Source of the DNA: Branchiostoma floridae
Taxonomy: Eukaryota; Chordata; Leptocardii; Amphioxiformes; Branchiostomatidae
Assembly: GCF_000003815.2 (NCBI RefSeq)
Contig: NC_049985.1
Location: 4,804,234-4,864,233, forward strand
DNA length: 60,000 nucleotides
Direction: 5' to 3'
Positions 13,601 to 25,300 of the stretch are shown here, piece by piece (the first letter of the stretch is position 1; every line of letters starts with the position of its first letter). The notes under the pieces were generated by a model. That model did not search any database. It was not told the origin of the DNA and saw only the letters and a list, made by a program, of their open reading frames with translations. A program made the position numbers and the translations under genes.

Positions 13601-15441
13601 CCGAGGTGACGTCTTGGTTCTGTTGCGGGCTGAGGTCGAAGCTGCCGAAGTAAACTCCCGGGCCGGTCATCCATGCAAACTGCTCGGGCGCAGACTTGAT
13701 GCCCTTGGGATGGTAATACTGGAGATTACTGTACCCAAAATTACCAGGCAGCTCTAAAAACCTTGCGGGACTGTCCTCGTAATTCGCAAAGATGGGCTGG
13801 AAAATCGGCGGGTCGCTGGTGACGGGAATGGTCCCGATGAACTGGTAGAGGCGCCCGGGCGTGGTCGCCATGATAAAGTACTTCTGCTCCGACTGCGAGT
13901 TGTGCGGCATGCGGTCGAAGTGGAGGCTGTTGACCGGAGACGGGTTCTCCTTTCCCAGACTGAACACCTGCTTGAAGTACTTATCCGCCGCTCCCGCGAA
14001 GAACTTGCTCTCGTCCTCCGACACAATCTCTCCCTCAAATATCAAACCGCGGGATGTACCGAACAGTATCGGACCCGTCGACATATCGCTGGTGTTGTAG
14101 TTGTTCCACCCCACGCTCTCGATCACGTACCCCTTAAGCTTGACGAGAGGTTTCGGCTTCTTGGAGTTCCGCGAGAGATACAGAGTCTCCTGGTTGGACA
14201 TGGAGATGAGGAGGTGGCGCCCGAGCGGGTCCAGGTGCAGGCGGGTCGGACGGTTGTCCAGCGAGTGGCTGATCTCCACCTCGTCCGTGTTCTCCTTGTT
14301 CTCAAGGTCGATCCGCAGGAGAAGATTACTGGACATGGCCAGCACCAGCATGTTGTTACTCACCTGGAAAAAATGTCCAGAGTGAGACTACATGCATGAT
14401 GTACAAAATAAACCAACTGCGGCGTTTATACCAGCTATATAGATATAGATATAGATATAGATACAGATACAGTTCTAAGCTGGTGTGTTACCTGGTATGT
14501 CAAAGGGCAGCTATACTGCCCATGCATATACAAAATACAGAAGCTGGTGTGTTATGTCAGAGGGTGGCTATACTGTCTGTACAGATACAGATAGAGAGGC
14601 TGGTGTGTTACACCAAAGGACAGTTAAGAATGAAGAAGACCTTTATTGTACATTCATACCCACTGGGTTTAGTACAGGTCACAACAAATGATACAACATG
14701 ATATAATGATACAATGAATCTACACTACTCAAGGATCGTATTCTACTGCGTACATTCGGCTTCTTCTCGTTTCTTTGTGATATTGAAAATGTAAGAACAG
14801 ATATGCTTTATAAGTAAAGGCTTGTCTAGATTCATAAGGAATATAAATTTGTCTATATTACTTAGTTGTATGAAGTGGGGGAACATGGATTCTATTAGTC
14901 TGTAGAGTTCAGCTCTCTCTTTCTTGTACAAACTACATTCTACTACAAAGTGATGTTCGTCTTCTAACTTATCAAGATTGCAGTATCTACATATTCGTTA
15001 AGCCAAACAGCAATTACTCAAGCAACTGGATATGATTTTTGATCCAATTGCTTGAGAAAATTGTATTTGGTGTATCTAATTACCTGGATGTTTACTTTCA
15101 TGGACATTCTAAGGGCAGCTATTTAGATATAGATGCAGTTAAGTTATCAAAGATATGCCAAAGAGGGGTTTTAATATACCAGCTACTAGTATACAGATTG
15201 TGTTTCTCCTACACGAAGGGGCAGTTATACTGGCAATACAGACACAGACCTTTAGGTGTGTGATGGGGTCACGAGGCTTGAACTGGATCTTCTGCTTGTT
15301 GAAGATCGGGACCTCGTCCTCGAGCCGGGCGCTGATGAATCCCGTGGAGATCGGCTCCGGGATGGAGTCCTTGGACTGGCGCTGCGTGCGGCCGCTCCCA
15401 CGGTACTGGTGCGACTCGTACTGGTCCATTAAGTTGGCCAT
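4622..15441 (-). CDS. VPS18: VPS18, core subunit of HOPS/CORVET tethering complexes (complete, 11 coding exons)
   Basis: Joined coding exons on the minus strand: 15441-15250, 14363-13137, 12682-12474, 11905-11705, 10931-10803, 10488-10350, 9884-9747, 6736-6620, 6138-5992, 5475-5223, 4824-4622. Every junction has AG/GT borders and the phases close exactly, giving 984 aa (human VPS18 is 973). The start MANLMDQYE resembles the human N-terminus. Exon 2 (residues 65-473) is the beta-propeller region of the Pep3/Vps18 family. Exons 3-9 form the helical clathrin-heavy-chain-like solenoid. Exons 10-11 give a RING finger: C866, C869, C883, H885, H888, C891 and the distant pair C955/C958 (CPYC), so the RING is split by a low-complexity Ala/Thr stretch. 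Family knowledge: VPS18 scaffolds HOPS and CORVET on late endosomes and lysosomes, promoting Rab-dependent tethering and SNARE-mediated fusion. The ends of exons 4 and 6 and the start of exon 8 lie in tandem duplications. It is divergent from DIS3. Confidence 0.96.
5677..5767. repeat. 13-bp minisatellite, seven copies
   Basis: GCTCTCTGGATCT repeats head to tail without interruption in VPS18 intron 9. The ORFs through it are repeat artefacts. Confidence 0.97.
6157..6305. repeat. Dispersed foldback-type repeat, partial copy (family of 45360-45545)
   Basis: It shares GTTGCTTGAGTAA, a nearby TTACCTGGATGTCTAACCTTC segment, and the phrase GTGTC-ATTGAT-AAAGAC-GTCTG with the copies near 15003 and 45400. 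It lies in VPS18 intron 8. Confidence 0.75.
6688..7195 (-). repeat. Seven-copy 80-bp tandem array derived from the VPS18 exon 8 acceptor
   Basis: The unit holds the intron 7 3' end, the AG acceptor and the first 48 nt of exon 8 (VDVNLAKVNADLPEDD). Copies begin at about 6688 (the exon itself), 6761, 6841, 6921, 7001, 7070 (5'-truncated in plus-strand terms) and 7129. The copies are about 90% or more alike by eye, and several are identical over their full length. In the full-length extra copies the exon-derived part is followed by GT, so the segment is bounded by AG and GT in phase 0. Confidence 0.93.
10191..10430 (-). repeat. Three-copy ~80-bp tandem array containing the VPS18 exon 6 donor
   Basis: Each unit carries the last ~70 nt of exon 6 (NYLLSLYAKLQPEQLIKYLRIQ region) plus a GTAAG donor. 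Donor borders fall after 10350, 10270 and 10191, spaced 80 and 79 bp. Read-through past the first donor changes frame and reaches a stop, so the first donor (exon end at 10350) is taken as the functional one. Confidence 0.92.
10985..11282. repeat. Dispersed repeat with AGCTGGTGTGTTA / GATACAGATACAGA units
   Basis: Part of VPS18 intron 4. Phrases CAGCTTTGATACTATCTTA and CTGCCTGGAGATTA recur at 44740-44910 (and loosely at 52370-52450). Phrases GCTGGTGTGTTA and GGGCAGTTAT…GATACAGA recur at 14430-14625 and 15100-15250. Confidence 0.7.
11582..11752 (-). repeat. Three-copy 57-bp tandem array containing the VPS18 exon 4 donor
   Basis: The exon 4 end (…TELYYK) and its GTAAGTCAGA donor recur with exon-like ends at 11705, 11648 and 11591, exactly 57 bp apart. 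The downstream copies are diverged by substitutions and a small insertion. Only the first maintains the correct join to exon 5. Confidence 0.9.
14423..14632. repeat. Minisatellite-like array of ~60-bp AGCTGGTGTGTTA units with GATA run
   Basis: VPS18 intron 1. About three diverged units each contain GCTGGTGTGTTA, CAAAGGGCAG-like and TACAGATACAGA words. A (GATATA)n-like run is at 14440-14470. Confidence 0.75.
15003..15110. repeat. Dispersed foldback-type repeat, short copy
   Basis: TTACTCAAGCAACTGGATAT is followed by an inverted CAATTGCTTGAG and then TTACCTGGATGTTTAC. It belongs to the same family as 6157-6305 and 45360-45545 and lies in VPS18 intron 1. Confidence 0.75.
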
Positions 15442-16372
15442 GTTGTTGTAAGTCCTTGTGTGGTATTAAGCTATATATGAACAATCCTCTCTCCAGATGG
15501 TTTATGGTAGCAACCTGGAAAAGAAAACAGTGTTTTCAAATAAAATAAATTCATACTGAGCAAACACATATCTATCAAATAATCTCTTTATTTTATTAGA
15601 TAGCTTAGAGAGAACATACTGTCAATCAACTTATGTTTGCAGAACTTAATTTCACAGAGGGGGAAATGAGGCTTTAGAGGCTAAGTTGTATCACAGCTAA
15701 TGGACGAATAAGGCTTTATTCGTCCATTAGCTGTGATACAAGGTGGTACACCGCTACTAGTCTTCCTGGACATAAACTGGCTTTTGTTGCATAAACCTTT
15801 TCACGCGTTTGACTACGAATGTGAAGAGACAGGAATTGTAGGTAATATGTCAAAGGTGAAGGCCCCTGACTTGTAAACATTCCGCCATTTTGCACCTCCA
15901 AAACGGGAAAATAAAATCACGGCGAACATTTGAAGATTCACTGTAGTTTGCAAAACCCCATCAACATCGAGAACATCGATATTTTTCACTCAGTGCATTC
16001 TATGAGAAAAATCTTCCCTAATAACGTTATTGTGAGTTTCAGAGAGTTGCCTCTGCTAGCATTACAACATAAGAGTAACATCCTTCGTACAAAATCGTTA
16101 GTTGCTCACAAAACAGTTAAATTAACATTAAAACGTACCTTTTACACGTCAAACACACAAAAATGGATCCTCCCATCCTCATGTGACCCAGATCAGTTCA
16201 AAGGTCGTAACCTTAGGTGGGATCATGGGTATGAAAGGTTAAAGTTCAAATCCAAGATGGCGGACACGCGTGCGAAAATTTGAATCAAATTTTTGTTCGG
16301 ACTTCTTTCTAAATTTCTTGTTTTTTCCAGTAAGCGTAGGTGGTTTGAATTTGTTCGGGACAAAGTTAGGAG
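15442..16372. promoter_or_regulatory. Probable bidirectional promoter between VPS18 and DIS3
   Basis: The two start codons are 931 bp apart and point outward. A YY1-like site AAGATGGCGG at 16254-16263 faces DIS3, about 110 bp before its ATG. The reverse form CCGCCATTTT at 15882-15891 faces VPS18. No TATA box is evident near either. A TTTTCCAG acceptor at about 15517 on the minus strand suggests that VPS18 has a noncoding first exon between there and the 15.9-kb YY1-like site. YY1-type sites near transcription starts of housekeeping genes are established; promoter activity here is inferred. Confidence 0.55.
15686..15741. repeat. Perfect 26-bp inverted repeat with 4-nt loop
   Basis: Arms 15686-15711 and 15716-15741 are exactly reverse-complementary around GGCT. 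The arms include ATCACAGCTAATGGACG. It lies between the VPS18 ATG and the probable VPS18 promoter, so it could be in the VPS18 5' UTR or first intron. Confidence 0.95.
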
Positions 16373-19300
16373 ATGTTGAAGTCCAAAACCTTTGTGAAGA
16401 AGACCCGGAAGGGAGGCGTATTGAAGGTAGTACGGGAGCATTACCTGCGGGACGATATCTGGTGCGGCTCGGCGGCATGTGGCGGCTGCCCCCAGGACAG
16501 GCCCGTACTAGAGGCGGAGCCGGAGATCGACAGCACGCTGTGTGGATTCCCGCATTACCTCATACCAGATACTAACGTTGTCTTGCACCAGGTAGGTGTC
16601 GTGAAGATTATGTTGATTGCGATGCGAAATATTCCAATCAAATTTATAACAAGAAATAATCAATCGAGCAACTTTTTTGATGATCATGACCACTTTAACT
16701 TTTTTGATATCCATTACTCGCTTGAACTTCTTTGGGAAGTAGACCATAGCAAACTGACACCACAATAGACATCAATTCTACATCATAAGCTCTTTCAAAG
16801 ATTTCACTACACATGTGCGGGTGACCGGAATTTTAGGTAACATGTCAAAGGTTAAGGCCCGAACAAGACTGGTACCTACGGTAACAGGTCAACTCGCCCC
16901 AAGACTAAATCGCCCCAACTATTTACTACCGACTCGCCCCAAGTTACGGGGACCGGGAATACAGGATAGCCCTTGCTTTTATACTGCTTTAACACACGTA
17001 TATCCAAATTTTAGATATTACTTTATATGCTAACAAGATCTCGTCGCTCTAATTTTAACGTTCTCTTCGGTTTGACACTTTAATTTAACGCCCGATCAAC
17101 GCCGGGGCGCTAGCGCGCTGGCGGGTATATGTTGCATGTCGGCCCGGGGTTGTGCGCAGCTCACTGTAATCTCAAGTATCTCAAATTAATACACATAGGC
17201 TGTTATGAAACTATGTTACATATACTAATATACTTCTGTTATATTTGTCAATAAAGCTTGCCACTGTAGTGACGTAAGAGCGCTGCCAGTCCGGGCAAAA
17301 ATTATCAATAAAGCGGGCGGGCCGACATGCCGACCGGGCCCGCCCGCAGATCCCGAGTTCGCCGCTAAATACCGAGCAAAAAAAGTTTAGCGACGAGGTT
17401 TTGCTAGCATATAAAGTAATATTTACAAGCATAATGTATGTGTATAAAGACAGCATAAAAGCAAGGGCTATCCTGTATTACCGGTCCCCCTAACTTGGGG
17501 CGAGTCGGTAGTAAATAGTTGGGGCGAGTTAGTCTTGGGGCGAGTCGTCTAGAAATCGTACCTACTACTACTACTACAGTATTCCTATTGCCCGCACATG
17601 TGTAGTGAAATCTGCAAAAGAGCTTAAATATTGCCATTCTGAAGACATGAAATCCAGAAAATTTGACCCTTCAGTTTATAAGTGGTACTCTATTAAAGCG
17701 ATAACTGCTTACAAGTAAGTTGCATCAGAACCACATAACGAAATGCTGTGAATCTTGAATCTTTGCTTAACATTGGTTGTAAATATTCTTTGCGGTCGCT
17801 TTTCCACATCAAATTTGTTACGCATGCAGACTGACCCCAAACTTTTCTATTGTGTTAACTACAAACTTTATGTGCAACAGTTAGGTATGGTGAACTTTCA
17901 AGTTCAACAATTCACACTATTCACTGCTTTCCTCTTCAGATGGATGTTCTAGCGGATTCAGCCATTAGGAATGTGATCATCCTGCAGACAGTACAACAGG
18001 AGGTCCGGCACAGGAGTGGCACCACCTACCAGCGCCTCAGGGACCAGTCTAACAACGCTGACAAACACTTCTACGTCTTCACTAACGAACATCACAGGTA
18101 GACCCCTTCTGTTAACGATGTAGTATTGTGCATACACTCACTGTCTGCTTTGAACCTTTATCGTCAGGTGAAGGTTAGGCATGCTTCCACACAATTGTGT
18201 AGGCTTGATGGTAGCTCGCCAGCAGCCTTTTAGTCAATGTTTAGGGTTGCCACTGTGTAGGTTGAGGAGTTTTAGATCTTTCCTTCTTCCATCCACCCTT
18301 ATCTGGTAATCCAAGTGGATTCTTTTCCTCTATTGTCATCCAGGCTATTGTCATTAGTCCGGGCTATCTTTGTCCGAGCTCTTTGACGCCTGGGTAATCT
18401 TTTGCATCCGGTGATTGTTTCACGCAGTAGTCTCTCCATGGCCAATTGACTTACTCTCCAAGCAGAGGTTGAGTCTCGNNNNNNNNNNNNNNNNNNNNNN
18501 NNNNNNNNNNNNNNNNNNNNNNNNNNNNNNNNNNNNNNNNNNNNNNNNNNNNNNNNNNNNNNNNNNNNNNNNNNNNNNATCTACACAACTCAACCTCTGC
18601 TTGGAGAATGGAGAGTATAATTGGCTCCTAGTACCGAGACCCATGCCTGAAGGAAAGTCTGGCCAATCCATGGTGGACTGGATGCCAAATTAGAAATATT
18701 CTTTCCTGCATACCTTCACCAGCATAAGTTATTAAGTAACATTCAAAATCACCTGCACTAGCCAGGCTTCACTTGCACCACTCCTTTTCTTTCCCTTTCA
18801 GTCAGTCAATAGCAATGTTCTGTGGAAATGGAAGTACCACTTTGAATCTTGTTATTTGCTGTATGCTACAGTGAAGAATAAAGTTAGGCATTTTTCAACA
18901 CCCTACTCATAGTGTTTTGGCTAGTTTTATCATTGACCAGTGCAGTTAACTACAGGTAGATAACTAAAAAAGGCCTGCACAACTTCAATTTTACTGCACT
19001 GCCCAGTATGCAGGTAATATTTTGTGCCTTGTTTCCCATTGATGCTTGGATTGTTGGTCACAGTTCTTCAATGTTAGATTTGAATTGTCATTTTCATATC
19101 ATGTCTTTTATTTATATCATTCACCAGAGAAACTTACACAGAACGTGAGCAAGGGGAGTCGTCCAATGACTACAACGACCGAGTGATCCGTGTAGCGACC
19201 AGGTGGTACAACAAACACCTGCAGGAGAACAGAAAAGACGGCGACACCCCCAAAGTGAAAGTGGTCCTGTTGACCAATGACAGAGAAAACAGAGAGAAGG

Positions 19301-22300
19301 CACAGAAAGAAGGACTTTTAGCATACACTGGTATGCCTTTTTCTTGACTCATTTCCTTTTACTCTATTCTTTAACATGGCTTAAAATAATTTTTGAATAT
19401 GTTTGCTGGTGCACCTACCTTAGCCTGTGTTTACACAAGCTCTCGCTGGCTGGAGTTAATGATCCCCTCCTAGGGCGGCGGCAATCGTAGGGCCGGCTGC
19501 TAGGGGCGCGATTTTAGTCAGGCTACACCTACCAGTGTCCTAGAAATTTTTGGTGCACAGCATAGAACAAACAAAAATGTAGTAAAATGTCAGCAAAACA
19601 TAATCACAAACCTCACCTTTGTCTTTTTCAGTACACCAATATGTAAAAGCTCTGAAAGGAAACCCAGAACTGGTGGACAGACTGGCACAAGTGGACATGG
19701 GGGAAAGTGTGAGATGAATATTTACCTAACATAATAGAAGAGAGGTCTTTATAGAGAATTGCTAAACTTTCATTCCAACACAAAGATAATGTAGGGACTT
19801 AACCCTAAATTTTCGGTCGATCTCCGTCGACCTTGTTCACAGAATGACCCTTTCTCACTCCAGCAGTGACGTCAGGAACACACCACTTTTGCAGGAGGGG
19901 GTCATAAATAGAAAAGAGGTCTGATTGGCTCAGATTCACACATGGATTAACAGGATTAAGACAAGCATTTGGACCTTCTACCCCTGTTACCCTGCTTCTG
20001 ACTGAGAAATATGCAATTCACAAAATAATGTAGGGCCAAACATTTAAATAAAGATGAGGACAAGACTATTCTGCATGAAAGTGATTGTTGAATCAAACTG
20101 GAGATAGGATAGGATCCATTCCAGGCTAGTTAACAGTACATAGTTAATATGCATGCTTTTCTACCTTTCACACTAAAAACATAACAGATGTTGATGATAT
20201 TGTTGTTGAATAAGTGTCCGCTGTAGGTACATGTATAAGACACAGTGTAGATATCTGTATAATTTGAAAGTTATTGACATGATGATTGTTGTCGTTCTTT
20301 AATACTCACTCACAGACTGACAGTGATATCAAGAATGAGGCTACAGGAAGAGTCTTGTTCCCGGAGCACCTCCCGCTCTCCCAGCTCCAGACCGGGATCA
20401 AGAGCGGCAGGTACCTCCAGGGCAGCTTCATGGCCAGCAGAGAGAACTACCTGGAGGCTAACGTACTGGTGCATGGGGATGACTCCAGATCGGTGAGGAG
20501 AAATATCAGTTTTCTTTACAATGTGTAAAACTAGCTGACTGTACCCCCGGAGCACTAATGTGAGATCTGCGGGCTGACTGCCTTGGGTCCCCGAACAAAA
20601 CTCGCTAGCTACCCGGTCCTGTCTGGCTCCCAGGGTAAGCTGACTGTTGCCTACCCTGTGTCAGGGACCCCAGCAACAGTATTATCAAATACTTGTTTGT
20701 TTATTTTATATCATACAACAGGAATTTTATTTGTCATTTATTATAAATTTAGATTTCATTGTTTTAAGTACAAATGTAGCAGGCCAACACAAAACTTTAA
20801 CCATTACTCGTTAGATTTTGGTAGAACTCATATCAATTTAATTATGTCAAGGATTCTACAATGTATGAATGGAGAAAGACATTGACAATATCAGACAGCC
20901 CACCTCAGAATCAAATGTAAGCAGACTTTACTACCTCTGGCAAGACATACAGAAACTGCATTGCTCCCTCTGGCAAAACATATTGAAACTACAGTCACAA
21001 AAACACATATTATTAGATAGAGGCACATACACAGGCAGTAGGGAAGCTACGTTTGAAAGTTCCTCCTTTTGAAATAACCTGTTGTCTTCCTTGATGCCTA
21101 CAATGAACCCCTTTGTTCTTCCACCAGATCTTCATCCAGGGCCACGCCCACCTGAACAGGGCGGTGAATGAGGATGTTGTTGCCATAGAGATGCTACCTG
21201 AGGACCAATGGAAATGTCCGTCCTCCATGGTGCTGCAGGACAAGGATGGAGATGAGGAGGTCAGAGTGGAGAAACTTGTGTTGGATTGTTCCTGCCAGTT
21301 CATTCTAGTGATGCTGAAGAAGAGTGATGAATATCACTCGAAATGTCTGGAATTTAATCTCCAGTTGTAGAGATTGAATTATATTTGAAGAGACTCAGTG
21401 TATAATACTAGTAGTACATGTAGAAGAAGATGCCTTGGTAGACACTGAAGAATTGTCTTGGCTGTCTAGCCTGGATACCAGACCCTTGTGCTAAGCTATA
21501 GCCTTTTCGCCCAGGAGGGTCACAAGTTGGCACCTGATGTCTATTGGCACCCAGAGCTAATTCGCACCCAGTCTCTGATATCTATCCCACGACAGATAAT
21601 CAGGGCTCATGTGCTGTATTTAGCGGCGGGGCAAATTGTTTCCTGGGCCGAAGATTAGCGACTGTAGCACAGTGACAGCAGTATGGTACCCAGGCTAGAA
21701 TGATTGTAACTTTTCATCAATGTGTTTTTTTCCTCCTTCCAGACATCAGAGCCAGACCTGGGCTCCCCGAAGGGCAGGAGTAATGCTATCCCATCAGGCC
21801 GTGTGGTGGGGGTCATCAAGAGAAACTGGCGGCCATATTGTGGCGTGCTGCAGCCCTCTGGGATAAAAGAGGTACAATGGATATTATAGTACAATGCTAA
21901 ACTTTCTTTCAACACAATGGTATACAAATTTTCAATGACCACTGTTGCCTTTTTCATGATCAATACTACACTAGGTAAGTGTGTTTGATATGAATGTGGT
22001 ATGTTACTGGTTCAGTTCTTCAACAAAAATCTGTGCTTACATCAGTATTGATCCTAAAGAAGGCGACAGTGGTCGTTGAAAATTTGATCTGTGTACACCT
22101 TTGTGTTGGAAGTTAAGAATATGGTATTGTACTTTGATTGCTACCAACAAAGATAAGCTTCCATAATACAATGAATGTCATCAACTTTTTGATATCCATC
22201 TACAAATGTTTCGACACGTGATCAAGGAAAATTTCATCCCCTGTGATGATACATTAATGCAGTGCATTTGACAGAGATATGATCAACTGAAAGCAAGTTT

Positions 22301-25300
22301 CCAAACCTTTTGTGTGAATTGTTTTTTTTTTCTCTTCAAAAAGTTTTAAAAAGAAGCTTCAAGTACATGGAAGATGGAAATACATGGCACAACAAAATCA
22401 AATAGAAACCACAGACAACTTGTACATGAGTTGTAAACAGACACACAAAGAATTAGGATCCCCAGAATAACATATAGTGCTTTAAATTTCTCCCTCCCTG
22501 CAGGCTACCAGACATTTATTCATGCCAGCTGAGAGGAAAATTCCAAAGATCCGTATTGAGACCAGACAGGCGGAGTCCCTCCAGGGACAGAGGATAGTGG
22601 TCAGCATAGATGGCTGGCCTAGAAACTCCAGGTACCCAAAGGTGGGTTAGGAATTTCTTACTCAAAGGTACCCAAAGGTGCGGTCAGGAATTTCTTACTG
22701 AAGCTACAATGTAGTTGTAAGTGTAAGCTGCAGTACCACACCTCGTCAATAGGGTGCTCTCTTCTGATTTAGGCACACATGTTGTTGTTTACCATTAGTG
22801 TGATGTATTACATCAAGGAGCTTTTATCAGAAAGAGAGATTACGGAGTTACCCGCCCGCTGTGCGCCTTTGTTTCGCCCCGTTAAATCCCGCAGCGCCGC
22901 TTTGTTTACTGCCCGGCGCGGTGCCCCTCTGATCAGATGTTTGTAGCGCCGGTTGGCGGGGTTTTCTATGCTAATGAGCCATGCCATGACGTCAGAGCCT
23001 TCGGCTGCCCCCCGAGCCAGCCTGAAGCCTTGTCGGCAAGAGGCGAAGTGTGTCAGGTTTCCGACGATCTCCTTATTTGGGGAATCGGCAGGCATGTGAC
23101 TACATGTACGTCATCTTCTGATAGAAGGCAAAATGGCGGACAGTTTGACATGTTTACCTTTGCCGTACGACAAACATGGGCCTGTTTAGGCCTATTTTCG
23201 CAGATCGAGGTCTGTTTTCTTGCGATAGAATTATGAATTTTCACATGTATTTTCAGATGGCTACTAAAAAAATATGACATTTTTCTTCATTTAGCTGATA
23301 TTTTTTGGTAACTGTTGAAGATGTGCTCGGTAAAATGGCGTGTTCTCTGTTGGTCGAACCTTGCTCATTTTTGTCGAACCATCCGTGTTTTTAGATGATA
23401 CATCGGGCCTGGAATAAGGTGAAGGTAAGGCGGGAGAGCATAGTTTTGCATGGTTTTCATTACGATCGGGTCTCAGTATATAATGTCTTGAGTTCTCAAG
23501 GCATTTGAACTTTGTATTTGTATCGATTTATGAAATATATTTGTTGCATACTTTTTAAAAAAACATTGGTTTCTGTGATCACTGAGTCAGGTTTTTCACA
23601 GTCATAATTAGTTGTAGGAATATTACCAGTTGGTTTTCGTAGACTTTGCCTCAGACAACTTTGCCTTAGGCTTAGCCAGTACCCGAGCGGCGGCACTGCC
23701 GCTGGTCGCCGTATGACTTTGAAGTTTCACCCTCAGAGAGAATATTGCCGCCGCTGTATGTATTCCGAAGGTACTCTTCTGTCATTTCAACATCGTCAAC
23801 AAAATCGCAAAAATCAGATCGCTACACACAATGTTTGTATCCCCAGGCCGCACCACCATGAAAATGACCACAAAACAAAGGGAAAACAAAAGCTCGCGCG
23901 GGTTAGATGAATGCTCAGGGGTGTCGTTGACACTCGCGTGCAAATTACTCTGTTAACACCCGCTACGAACATCCGAACAAAGAAAAGTAATCTGTACTCT
24001 CTCCTTCTGATAAAAGCTCCTTGATTACATGATTCAATAGTGGATTTGTTTGCTGTCAGCATAGGCTGTTGTACTTGATATTCACTAGCGGGCTCTCTTA
24101 TTAAGCCACTCAATTCCTTGTTAATCTCATCCAGCTTAAGATATATACAAAAGCTGTACAGATATTGGATTTTACTTAGGGCTAAGGTAGCAGTGATGGG
24201 CACTGCCCTATATACCATATGGTGTAGGAAGGACTAAAGATTTTTCTGTTTTTGGCGTTTGTAACTTTAATTCAACACAAGCTTACTACATGTTTGAGGA
24301 AAATTCGAGGTAAGCAATTTGCTTTTGTTGAACAAAAATTACAAACTCCAAAATGAATTGTACCAACACAGGTGAGCATTTCAAGATTTTTCTCTCTTTC
24401 CTCACAGGGACATTTTGTACGTAAGCTTGGTGAGGTGGGAGACAAAGACACAGAGAACGAGGTGCTTCTGTTGGAACACGATGTTCCACACCAGCCCTTC
24501 TCACAGGCTGTACTCAACTGTCTACCCAGCACACCGTGGGGCATCACCAAGGAGGTCAGGCTGACGTGGTTTCGAAGCCAGATTTATGTGTTGTTATTTG
24601 TTCATCTTGACAACGTTATCGCTTTTAAGCCCCTGTTACGCAGTTGATCAGCTTCGACCACATTTTTGAATTGCCAGAAGATCCTTAAAATTTAAGATAT
24701 GATAAAAGATATTGTGAAAATGTCCCCAGAACTTGTAGACTCATCGCCGTATCTATATACCTGTTGTTTGAGGGGCACTACCACCTGCAAACAGTATTAT
24801 GTTTGATTCAGGTAAGTGGTATTGATAAAATCATTCTGCTCTAAAATTGCCTTTTTTCCAGCTACATAGATTGATCTGTCTGTAAACCTTTATATTACCA
24901 GAGCATTATATGGAATCATGTTTTAAACAAAAATTGTTGCCTCAAGCATTTTCGAAGCTATTTAATTCAGAAAGGAAGTTCCAAGATAGTCGTTTTGCAG
25001 TTAAAGGTGTACATGTATGTGGTAGATTTGTTCATCAATCTGTTATATTAATGATGATATGTTGTATTATAGGACCTGGCTTGTAGAGAAGACCTCCGTG
25101 ACATCCCCATCTGTAGTGTGGACCCTCCCGGCTGCACAGATATCGATGATGCGCTACACTATGTGGAAAAACCCAACGGCAACATAGAGGTAAAAACATG
25201 TGTGATACAATGTATTATTACCACACTTACATATTATACTAGTTGTAACACTATGGATGCAGTCACATGTGTTTGAAGGTAACCTTGAACATGGTACTTT

